Positions 50,489 to 60,000 of a stretch of 60,000 bases of DNA are shown here, in pieces. The stretch is taken from contig NW_019091368.1 of the NCBI RefSeq assembly GCF_001949145.1, positions 436,029 to 496,028 on the forward strand. Direction: 5' to 3'. Both the position numbers and the translations under genes were made by a program. The notes beneath the pieces were generated by a model. That model saw only the letters and a program-made list of their open reading frames with translations. It was not told where the DNA came from and did not search any database. This DNA is from Acanthaster planci. Its lineage: Eukaryota > Echinodermata > Asteroidea > Valvatida > Acanthasteridae. Positions within the stretch are counted from its first letter, which is position 1. Every line of letters begins with the position of its first letter.

Positions 50489-50659
50489 CACCCCTTACAC
50501 AGATGCATGGACACTTCTCTGTAGGCTTTTAATCTGTAATTTTAACACCCTTTACACAGATGCATGGACACTTCTCTGTAGGCTTTTAATCTGTAATTTT
50601 AACACCCTTTACACAGATGCATGGACACTTCTCTGTAGGCTTTTAATCTGTAATTTCAA
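50489..50659 (+). repeat. Tandem repeat, three copies of a 57-bp unit
   Basis: Units start at 50489, 50546 and 50603 and are nearly identical. Each contains ACACAGATGCATGGACACTT and then TGTAGGCTTTTAATCTG. Fifty-seven is a multiple of three and the plus frame stays open through all three units, but the flanks show no coding character, so I read this as a minisatellite, not a protein repeat. The near identity suggests recent expansion or homogenisation. Confidence 0.95.
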
Positions 50660-51278
50660 CGCTTCGCAGTTTTTTCTTTATCACGTGGGATCCACAGTGC
50701 ATAACACAAATCTCATTACTTTATCTATATTTTCCTTGCTATAGCGGTTTTGTGTTTCACCAGAGCTCCATCGGTATTTTCACAGGGTGAGCATTGCCGT
50801 AGAAAGATACAAAAACTTACACAAAACGACACATTTTTAGTACCCCCGGTATAATCTGCGGTTAATTAATGATTGTTTGTAAAATTGACTTTTGGAATAC
50901 ACGGCTTTATATGGTGGAAAGAGTTATTATTATGACATTTGACAAGTTAAGTCTGCAATATGAATAAATCTTTAAATTTTAAAATCTCTATATAAACAAG
51001 GACTTTTGGTCTCACTTGGTTTAATGTTTTCATAATAGTCTGTCAAGTTTAAACTGGAAAATGCTTTTAATAACGTCCTCCCTTTAAAGTTTCCCCTTTC
51101 CTCGCCAAAAAAACACAAATTAGAAAAAAATACCAATAAATCCACAAAGGAAACATCCATTGATTATCGTGAATTCACTTCCCGACTATACTAAATGAAT
51201 GAGAACGCTTAATGGCAAAGGGTCTACCTCAAGGTTATGTACAATTAAGAGTAACTGATTGTCGTGTAATTGCATTTT

Positions 51279-51500
51279 AACAACAGGGTTGAATGGGATA
51301 ACGCCATTACCTCAGAGGCGTCATTTTCCTTGCCAAGTCCCGTCTACGATCCATTAATCGCCCTGCGAGCGCACGGCTTGCAAGCGCCGAGCGAAGCGGC
51401 CCGAGCCCCACGGAGCAATTAGGCAAGCAAACTGTGGCAATTCTGGCAGAATTGAGGTGAGAATTACCGCCTGTGATTGTCGTCAAATTGTTGGGAAATG
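51279..51500. promoter_or_regulatory. Candidate conserved-type non-coding element
   Basis: Complex, moderately GC-rich block standing out from AT-rich neighbours. It has CCATTAATCG, GCAATTAGG, the perfect inverted repeat CAATTC-TGGCA-GAATTG at 51438-51454, GAGAATTACC, and a CAAT/ATTG pair in ATTGTCGTCAAATTG. Homeodomain (ATTA) and HMG/Sox-like (ATTGT) cores alternate. No open frame of note. Its texture is that of a developmental enhancer; conservation is untested. Confidence 0.35.
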
Positions 51501-52710
51501 GGGTTGCTAAGAAAAGATGACAATGCTGACAGGAGAAGAGCTCTCCCCGAAATTATGAAAATTGAAATCATTTTGGCTTTTGAGGGCACTCCGACGTTGT
51601 CTTAATGTCCTTTGTGTACCACCTGCATCGTCATTTCCTTTTCAGAAATTGAACGCTTCAACTTTGACAGGCTTTATTTTTTTCCCCCAAGCATGCAACC
51701 TTCATAAGCAAAGTTTCTGCCATTGCCTAACGCTGATGAGAGTGGGAAAAATCATTTAGTACAATGTGTCCCAAAGAAATTGCAGGCGTGATAATTTTTC
51801 AAATCTGCCGAGGTAAGTTTGCCGGGAGACCCTGAAAGGTCGACGAACCTATGAGCGCACACTGATCCCGTTGCTTCAATGACTGGTTGGAATGGCACGC
51901 CTTTTTTTTCAATGAAACCTTGGAGTTTTTGTTGATGTTTGAGAAATTCTTTGTGGACCAAAACATTTACTCTTTATTTGTCCATGTTTTGTTTCTGTTT
52001 TTTGTTCATTTGTTTTTGCTCTGGGTGTTTTGAAACCTGTTACTGAGTTGGTGAGCAAATTATAGAGTATCAGTGCAGTCCGGATGCCTTATTTTTGTTC
52101 ATTCCTGTCGAGAAAATGGAGAAACATTAGACGGAAAGCACGTTTATATCGTGTTTATTTCTGTTATATTTTGATGTTAGACCTTTTTCTGATTTGGAGA
52201 CCTTGCCTGGCGGCCTGACTTTCCGTCCCGCAAGACATCGCCCCTTTTTTGACTGCTCGCGCTCGTTTCAAACATGCAGTACATTATACGAGGTGGAGCG
52301 CCCTCACTTGAGCAAAACAAGGAGTGGTGCGTTTCTCATTTTTTCTCCCGTCATGCTCTTGCTGATCCTCAACTAACGGTGAGCAACCAGTGCCGAAGTG
52401 GAGAAAGTAGTGGTTTGAAATCAACCACCATTATATCTACTTACCCAAACTTGCAGTTGGTTCAAGTCAAAACTGGTTAAATTTCGGGTTCCACTTTGGT
52501 CTACATGTCATTGGAGATTTCTCTTAATTTTTCGTGGTCCCTAACCCTCCAATCAGATTATTCGTCCTAAATAATTGTACTTTCAATAGTGAATCATCGT
52601 GTCGAACGAGAGTAAAGTGTGGTTTGGTACTGTTTGATTTGGAGGCATCCCTGGACTCAGGTCAAACGTAGTGGCAGTACCTCTCTGCGTTAGGTCAACA
52701 AGAGCATCTG

Positions 52711-52930
52711 CTCCGAGCGGAACAAAAGAGGGCGTGTTTTTTGGGTACTCACTACATAGGCGCGCCATGAGGCGCCCGATACGCGTTTGACGCGAAGCAC
52801 GCTGAGTACGCGTAACTAATTTAATTCTGGCGCGTATAATCTTTGCATACACGCAGAACGCGTGCAAGAACCCGCTTGTAACCACCTGCCTTTCTCTCGC
52901 CGATTGGGGGTGCACTTCAGCTCGGGGGAG
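52711..52930 (+). repeat. Dispersed repeat, copy 1 (family unnamed)
   Basis: Starts with a CTCCGA-type string and then GGAACAAAAGAGGGCGTGTT, and ends GTGCACTTCAGCTC. A second copy lies at 59146-59379 in the same orientation. Between the ends both share GCACGCTGAGTACGCG and then AACGCGT(G/C)CAAGAACCC(G). Identity is high in these blocks and poor between them, so the copies are old or mosaic. I do not recognise the family; it could be a SINE or part of a larger element. Confidence 0.7.
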
Positions 52931-53388
52931 GGGGTGATAGCATCAGCTCGTTTGAGGTTCGATCACAGCCTACCGAATCCAGAGTTGAGCTGGCGCCAAG
53001 GGCTGCTGCTGTGGGCGAAGTTTCCCAGTGGATTTATGACCCTACCCGTCACTTGACATTTTCCACTGTGGCAATTTGTCCCTGGGTAAATAAGGGATGA
53101 ATTTTAGCTGGTACCTCAGTCCTCATTACCAGCCACCTCCTTCTTTGATGTACCGGTTGGTGGCTTTGCCTGTACCTAGTACACGCCGGTTCTTACCACA
53201 TTGACTGCGCCACTTATGCGCCAATTATTCCGGGAGTTTGGATCGAAATCCTTCAAGGGTCCGGCTATTTTACCGGCAAAAAAACTGAACGTAAAGGTCA
53301 AGTGCGGGAAAATGTGACCATTTCTTTCAATTATTTACATGTGCGTTGAACTTTGACCCGGATATGAGCCAAAATGATCAATGACGCT

Positions 53389-53418
53389 TGAACGTAACTG
53401 TATGTACAGTTACGTTCA
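53389..53418. repeat. Near-perfect 30-bp palindrome
   Basis: Arms of 14 bases with a TG spacer. The left arm is TGAACGTAACTGTA (53389-53402) and the right arm (53405-53418) is its exact reverse complement. It could be a symmetric protein-binding site, the junction of a small inverted duplication, or a transposon scar. Confidence 0.92.
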
Positions 53419-53883
53419 TATTAACCGCCAAGTCGACTAGTCATAGAGACCCCAAAATCCTCAGTCTTTGTGTTTGTTTGAAACAACGCCCTTTTTCAAC
53501 AAACGCGCTTGAGTCGTCTTATACTTTGAGTGGAGTTCAAAAGAATCGAAATTGTCCGACGGTGATAAATTCCAACAAACTGTTCATACCTGTGTTCAAC
53601 ACGTTTGACGGATAATACCAACTAGGCATTGCTTTTATGTGTCACATTCAGAGTAACTTGGAATGTACCAGTTTTACAAACTTCTGGTTTGTTTCAAGGC
53701 ATCAATAGGCTAATTTCCTGAGTTTAAATTGAAAAAAGAATGAAAAAACAACCCTAATACTCTAACTGGTCGTGTGAAACTTGACCATTTCTTTTTATGC
53801 TTGAAAAATGCAGCCGTGCCATCATATACCTCCTAAGGGCTGTGAGCATATAATTTATTAACCAAACTGTGATGTTTTAAATT

Positions 53884-54222
53884 TTAGATGCTTACAAATA
53901 CATAGAACAGTTCATCTATTTCTAAGGGAGGTTTAAATTTCAGAAGAGAACAGTCGGAATACTTCACGTACGTTTCGGCCACTGATGGTGTAACACGATC
54001 AGAGTGGATCAAATTTATTTGATCATTTTTGCTGATTTTAGACGACTCCGCAGAGTATGTCTCTGAAGAGAAACCTAGAAGATCTGGTAAAACATGCTTC
54101 GTTGCTGCTTCGCATTGTCTGGTATTGAGGATCGTTTTCAAATCGGTATATGCCCCATACATTACCTGAAAATATGCAAAACAAACTGTACCGCGAAGAT
54201 CAAAGATGACGAAGACCAACAT
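53884..54222 (-). CDS. Candidate exon of unknown protein (weak)
   Basis: A 112-codon minus-strand frame opening with ATG and a hydrophobic start (MLVFVIFDL), then a mixed, protein-like stretch rich in Ser, Thr, Asp and Glu, ending ELFYVFVSI. At 54165-54180 the minus strand reads TTTGCATATTTTCAGGTAAT, which could be either a splice acceptor (after TTTTCAG) or a donor (CAG|GTAAT). I recognise no domain or homologue. No partner exons were identified. It could well be chance. Confidence 0.15.
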   Translation of the reverse strand: MLVFVIFDLRGTVCFAYFQVMYGAYTDLKTILNTRQCEAATKHVLPDLLGFSSETYSAESSKISKNDQINLIHSDRVTPSVAETYVKYSDCSLLKFKPPLEIDELFYVFVSI

Positions 54223-54912
54223 TACTGGTATTATTAAACAGAGTTTAAAAACTGAATTCGAGCTAACACAAATTGGACACGTAGAAAGTAAACCAGAACA
54301 GCAAAAACAACATCAGAAAGTTAACGACAGCAACTAAAATGTCAACAACAACGACAACAAAACAAAAACTTGACTCCCACAATGCATTAATTAATATGAT
54401 GTTCACTTCTTAACTGATGTATTTAACCATGGAGGAATAAAACATGATTTATGGCAGCGGGACAGTTTATTACGCTTGCTGGGTGAAATTCACCAGTAAC
54501 ATTGGACGATGATGCGGGATGTTCACTTGCTGTGTTTCGGGTTTCTAATTAGACATAAGTCCTCGCCTGATTCTACTTTTATAAAAGAAAAATGAATTCC
54601 AAAATCCTGGACCAAATGTATCACCCAAAAGCGACGAAGACAAAGCATGCCACAGCTATAACTGGCAGTTTTGTCGTTTATTTGGCCAAACAACAACCTT
54701 AAAGGCAAAATATACTGATCGTGAGTTTTGTAAAAAGTTGAGAGACTTTAACGGCCTTTTTGCTCCACGTTTGAAATGAACATTTCACACGCATCAAAAC
54801 GAGAAGACGGTCCGCGCACCGTTGAGCTCTCTTCTACTTCGAGGGTATGCGAGATGGGATAAATGCGAACTTCTCATAGCAGAAGAACACGAAGAGAAAT
54901 CGTCAGGACGGA

Positions 54913-54922
54913 AAGATGGCGC
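54913..54922 (+). promoter_or_regulatory. CTCF-like core
   Basis: AAGATGGCGC followed by CGA. AAGATGGCGC also resembles a YY1 core (AAGATGGC), so the factor is ambiguous. Confidence 0.35.
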
Positions 54923-57900
54923 CGACGGACGATAGTTGAAATACCACCTATGCAACTACGCAGGTATTAAAAGTATGTAACCATATCGGTAGATTCGTCA
55001 TTGTGAACTCTTGGGCGAAATCTTTACCATTTTAAAGTTTTTCGAATGTGTAAAACAGTCATTCAAAAGCGATAAATCAAGGAATGCTTTAAGTTGAGAT
55101 TGACAAGAATTACGTGCATGGTGGTTAGATACAAGGGACAGCAAATAAGAGGCATTCACAATGTAGGCAGGGTCCCGAGGTCTGTTTAAACTCTGGCATT
55201 ATACTCGAGCGTATGACGTGCAGAGAACAAACATAAAAGGGGACCCAGACATGTGAATTTGGTTTTGAATGAAATACAAAACTGCCAGATTTAAAGCAAC
55301 TGTACCACTGAGCACTACATTGATTCAATCCATTGATAGATTGCCCGTCTGTCCAGCTAGAGCCATAAATGAGGCCGGTATGTTTTCGCCACAAGTTATA
55401 GCATTGGGCTGATATATCATTACATCATTGCGTCAGGCCGGAAATGTCATGACGGAATAGTAATTAAAAGTGCTGGAGTGTTCACTTGAACCTAGGAATG
55501 GTCATGAATCAGTCGTATCAATGAACGTTTTGCACAAGTTCAACCGTCAATTCGCTAATCAATTTGCAGATTGTTTACTTGGGAACCAAATACACTCTAG
55601 GTATTATCGGGCTGTAAGGAAATGCTATTGTTACCGAAAGTATGAAAAAACAGTGCACGGTTTTTAATTGGGGCTTTGTAAACAGTCGGTCTGTGAAGAA
55701 TTTCATCTGGTCTGGCGACTGACTCAAGGCCAACGGTGTCAACCTTTTTTCCACTCAATTTAAGCCTCGGGGCTACACGTCTGGCGCGTTTGTCCCATCA
55801 CCGCGCCATTGTCATGGGCGGAAGCTCAGCCGAAAACGGCGCGAAGTCCCCGCAAAACCAAACAATGCCGAAACGGCAACGACCTGGCCGGCCCGAGCAG
55901 GAGCTTCGGGAGAAAAAAAATATGAAGCGCAAACCTAACAGCACACTCTCTCACGAAGAGAAAAGGGGGTGTTTGGATCGCTGGATGTGTTGTTAGGACA
56001 GAAAGAGCAAGGGAGATGGGAAAAGTGTTCGACGGGGTGAATAAAAGCTGGAGACGACAGCGTGTATAGCCTGCCCCAGGAATACCGGGCGACGAAATCC
56101 AACACCGACCGTGCGCTCTTTGAGTGGGCTCTGAACGACCGGGAATTCTGTAAAATACTTCGGGCCGTGGTTAGGCTCCTTCCGGATAAATGCGTTGTAG
56201 TGTTTCTTAGGAGGTTTTAGAAGGGAATTTACCCCCTTGTGCCCCCTGTTAATCTGCTCGGGAAAACCACTTGGGGAGGCCGAGAGTTGTTGAAGTGGTG
56301 GGCGCAAGTCTGGTAGTGCAATCCGATGAGTCTCTCTCCCTCCGTGTATTCTGTTGAGTTGGCCCACATCAACATCCCAGGGCTGTTCGTGGTCGGGTGC
56401 AGGCCGTGGACGCCGGATACCGGGCCTATACCTTCATTAGCCATTCAGTACCTCCGCCGTCGTATTTCCGACCCCGGAATCGTCCAGCGCCGCATGTGTT
56501 AGCTTGAGTGGGCCTATGTGACCCGTCAAGTGGCGTGCAGCCGCTGGAAATTCGCTCTTAAAACTCTCTCCCGGACCCCCAAAGAAACACAAGCCGGAGC
56601 GATGCCGGCTGAATTCCGGAGCGGGTTTCTTGATAGCGGCATCTCGGAACAATATAGCACTTTTGGCGCAGGATCGATGCGACGACTCGTGTCCATGAAG
56701 GCAAATGAATATTTTGACCAGATTGAAAAATCATCGCGACATGCACCTGGACATAAATAATGCTCTTGAAAAATAGTGCAGTGTGCCCCGTGGTCTGAAT
56801 CAATCTGGCCGAGGAAAATTGTGCCGTATACCGCAATATTATAGTTCTTGGCGATGATGACACAGACGATCATGATAAGATCTTGTCAAACTCTGTATAT
56901 CAATTATTACCGCACGAGGGGTTTGACCAATTTGAAGCATGAGCAACGAAAAGGAACATCGCTGACACGCTGATTATTGCTGCTAGGGACGTTTTTGACA
57001 GCACGAGAAAGATCCTTATACAACCGGATAAAGCGACACACACACAAAATAAATCAAATTAAATATCTTTAAAATAAATGTAAATAGATCAGCGTTAGTA
57101 ATTTCGGTGTTATTTGTGTTTTAAAAACGGTATGCTTACGTTTTGTATTTTGTTGTTTCGGTTGGAATGGAAAAATACTCTTGTTTAACAGCCACAACAT
57201 TTCAACATTTGCTTTCGTGAAAATTATTACAATTTTTGAATTCTCGCATGAACAAAATTATTTATGAGTAAAATGCGCATTCAGCGAGCAGATTTACTAT
57301 GCGGTTCAGTAGAAAAATTAACACCAGATAGATACTTTGCAATGTGGACAAAGAGTTGATGAACTTGGCGTCCATGTTTAAAAATGTAGAAACCAATTCA
57401 TTGGCGTGGGATATTTCCAAGAATTCATACATTGGTACTTCTGATGAGTTATTCGCAAAGGTGTGGTTATTATTGTAGTGTCCCACGACAAAACTGGCTC
57501 TGCCCGGAATAAGTCAAATGACTTCAACTGGCCTCAAAAGTTAAAATGAAGTCATATCTACAAACATGCCCCCGGTGTTTCTCCTACACGTCATCTGTAA
57601 ACCAGTTTGTTGCTTTAAATCAAAGTAATTTCATCATCGCAATATTTACGCGTGAAGTTATAGACTGGGCTTGTTTAAGTCAGGAAGTGGCTGGTTTTCA
57701 GATGGAGTGTCTCATCTTAAATCGACAGAACATCTACAGATTCATTATTTTGCAGAACAAGAATCGCATTGTCGTTTAGACAGGGATAACAATAAATTGA
57801 CACCCGAATCCAAATGCCAAAATGACTTCTAAGCTTCACAGCCATAGGTTCACACCGATTTCAGTGAGTGTTCCAGCATGCATAATGCTTTCATTACAGT

Positions 57901-58562
57901 CCCGTTGTCCGTTACATTATCGGAGTCATACTAAAACTATGCATAACCGTGGACCACATTTCTCGCTGTTTGCTAAGGAAGACATTACATCGCACACACA
58001 TAACAGGGATAGTTGGAACACAAGTTGGTATAAAGTGGCTGTCACTCTGGAGACGAGCAATCTTCGCGTGATTTATTCGTCATATGACGGCGTAGTCACT
58101 AATGTTTTCAACTGACCGGTCAGCGGAGTCACGTGATTCTTCAGCATTTGGCTCCGCTTTTACATTCGAGTTCTACTTCCGGCGATCCTGATAACTTGCC
58201 TCATCCAACCGCAGGAGTTGAAGACAAGTCGTTTAAAGTGAAGTCTAAATGTGGAGGGTCTGTTTGTTCCCCTTACGCCGCAATTTTCAATCATAATTCA
58301 AAGCGAACTGTTACATGACAGTTAATGCTAATGCCAATATATAATTATACGCCCTATCAGGCTTTTTCATCAATTTTGCAAGGAAATATTTTATTTAATT
58401 GTAGCCTGTTCTAATAAAACTATAAGGATAATTCACCAACGGGAACATTAATCTTTAATAATTCTGATCATTTGGAGCACAAGCATTATACCTTTAAATT
58501 GACAGCGCTGACTATTTGTAGCAAACGTAGCTTTCCTCTCGATGATTACTTCCCTCAAATGA

Positions 58563-58572
58563 GCGCCATCTC
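58563..58572 (-). promoter_or_regulatory. CTCF-like core
   Basis: GAGATGGCGC followed by TCA on the minus strand. Confidence 0.35.
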
Positions 58573-59145
58573 TTGACCACGATATATCAAAATGAGTACA
58601 GACTAAGCTCACACACACACAAATAGATCCTATTCACTGAGAGGCTCGAGAACCCTTGGAGACCTCAAAGATCCACCTTGCAGGGTACATATTTTTGACT
58701 GAATGCTGTCTGCGTATGCAGCCCTCGTGTGCAAAATCCGAAGGGTTGTGTACCTTGGTATTACAGCTGCAGTCTCTAACTCTCCATTTTAATTCTGAAG
58801 TGACGGGCGTTCGATTCCGTTCATCCGAAGATTTCCAGGTCCTAGATAACTCCAAATATAGCTGTCTTTTTGCTTTCAAGGAAATATAATCAAACAACCC
58901 TCTTTTAAGGAAAATTACACCCATTTCTGCCCAAGAACTTAAACTGTATTTTACCACATCGACACATCGTTTTCGCGTCATAGTTCAATTGATCACACGT
59001 TGGGACAAACGCCGATGCTCCTCCCAACGTGAATTGTCAATGGTGTCCCAAAATGCGAAATTAACTACACTTCCTCTGGTATCATCCGTTTGCTCAACAA
59101 TTTACTGCAAAATATTACAGTCAGAAATGATGATGGTTCTGTCCG

Positions 59146-59379
59146 CTCCGAACAGGAACAAAAGAGGGCGTGTTTTGAAATGAAATTAGCAGTCCTTTGG
59201 TACGCTTCCGCAGCAAGTTTGTGTGCCTTTGATGTGGAGCACGCTGAGTACGCGCTACGAATCTATTCGGGAATTTATGGTCTGCGCGTGCACGCCAAAC
59301 GCGTCCAAGAACCCGGTTGGAAAACTTTGTACCATCTGTCTTTTTTTCGTTGGCGAAGGTGCACTTCAGCTCAGGAAGG
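59146..59379 (+). repeat. Dispersed repeat, copy 2 (family unnamed)
   Basis: Diverged direct copy of the element at 52711-52930. The conserved blocks occur in the same order: CTCCGAACAGGAACAAAAGA, GCACGCTGAGTACGCG, AACGCGTCCAAGAACCCG, and GGTGCACTTCAGCTC near the end. It is slightly longer than copy 1. No terminal repeats or tail define the ends, so the boundaries are only where similarity fades. Confidence 0.7.
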
Positions 59380-60000
59380 ATAACTCATTCCCAAAAGATT
59401 TCATTGCGGCTTTATTGCTGTCTTATGTATTCAACCCAAAGGCCGAGTGAATGGAAAATAGTACTAGAAATCAAACATTCAAACCCTTCAGATCTTCGAA
59501 ATCGATAAGGACTTAAAGCTACCATGTACATGTTCATGCATGAGCTACTACCCTCTCTCACAGTGTAAAACTAGTCCCTCCCCCATAATAGTGAAGCATA
59601 TAGCAATTTTTCAGGGGAATAAAGTTAGACTGGTAATATATGAAATTAACTGGCACACTTCTCTCGCCATGGACACACAATGATCATATCAAACGTGACC
59701 GGAATCGTTGTCACTTAGTGACATTATGATTGTAAACTGTGTGCACAACTAGAACTCTGGTGGCGATACCTGGATTTGAGGTGGTGATGTGGCCAAAGCA
59801 GGGATTTTTTTCTGCCAAGACAATCCAAGTTTTTTCATAGGTGATAGAATAATCTCCAAAGGAAGGGACAAATACTCTTTCTAAGGTATAGGATGGAATC
59901 ATTATTACAATTATTTCAGCACCTATATTTGCACACATTTTGGAGATTTGCTGTCTTACTTTTTCCATATGGTGATCTGTTGTTTCAGTTCTGCGTTCAA

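Larger units (their letters stand above)
54223..59145. other. No recognisable gene; GC-rich block at 55.7-56.5 kb
   Basis: GC-rich complex DNA at about 55740-56500 with competing frames on both strands, possibly regulatory. AT-rich DNA follows. A 74-codon minus frame at 57262-57486 has a hydrophobic stretch (SIYLVLIFLL) but no homologue I know. CTCF-like cores lie at 54913 and 58563. Confidence 0.5.

Noticed and set aside
50489-50659. Could the 57-bp array be a CRISPR array?
   Set aside because: Units are contiguous without unique spacers, there are only three, and the genome is eukaryotic.
58805-58830. GTTCGATTCC, a B-box-like string
   Set aside because: No A box at a suitable distance and no cloverleaf. 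Probably chance.

Overview
This window is a stretch of animal nuclear DNA with no host gene that I can recognise. It is AT-leaning by eye, has almost no long open frames, and carries a small assembly gap (two Ns at 5604-5605). It contains scraps of transposable elements, simple repeats and many short palindromes. Several features point to a marine deuterostome invertebrate (hemichordate, cephalochordate or echinoderm). These are a decayed CR1/L2-type non-LTR retrotransposon with a TTATTA tail, repeated ACATGTAC palindromic tracts, hAT-like terminal motifs, and short self-complementary MITE-like elements. I cannot settle the species from sequence alone, and the host assignment is an inference.

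Layout. 0-5.3 kb: unannotatable DNA with a 25-bp tandem duplication. 5.3-5.6 kb: a probable hAT-like non-autonomous element containing the gap. 5.6-16 kb: mostly featureless, with a perfect 14-bp hairpin (5.9 kb), a possible tRNA-derived SINE scrap (9.8 kb) and a self-complementary MITE-like element (10.6-10.8 kb). 16-35 kb: alternating AT-rich and GC-rich blocks (GC-rich at about 17.4-18.5, 23.6-25.0 and 33.2-33.6 kb), a second MITE-like element at 27.87-28.08 kb, and possible regulatory blocks. 35-52 kb: the most structured part. It has dense homeodomain-type TAAT/ATTA cores at 35.2-35.46 kb, a nested inverted-repeat block at 38.12-38.22 kb, a TATA-containing promoter candidate at 41.06 kb, a foldback repeat at 43.09-43.54 kb, the retrotransposon at 43.91-46.15 kb, a regulatory-looking block at 46.56-47.06 kb, five CTCF-like motifs in 48.0-49.93 kb, a 3 x 57 bp tandem repeat at 50.49 kb and another regulatory-looking block at 51.28-51.5 kb. 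52-60 kb: two diverged direct copies of an unnamed dispersed repeat (52.7 and 59.1 kb), a 30-bp near-perfect palindrome at 53.4 kb, and a GC-rich block at 55.7-56.5 kb.

Interpretation. The only protein-coding sequence I can name is the broken reverse transcriptase of the retrotransposon. The lack of exons, the isolated blocks of homeodomain-like sites, and the excess of AG(A/G)(T/G)GGCGC motifs are together what the regulatory desert of a developmental gene would look like. This is inference: no conservation or chromatin data were available, and large introns or simple intergenic DNA would look similar.
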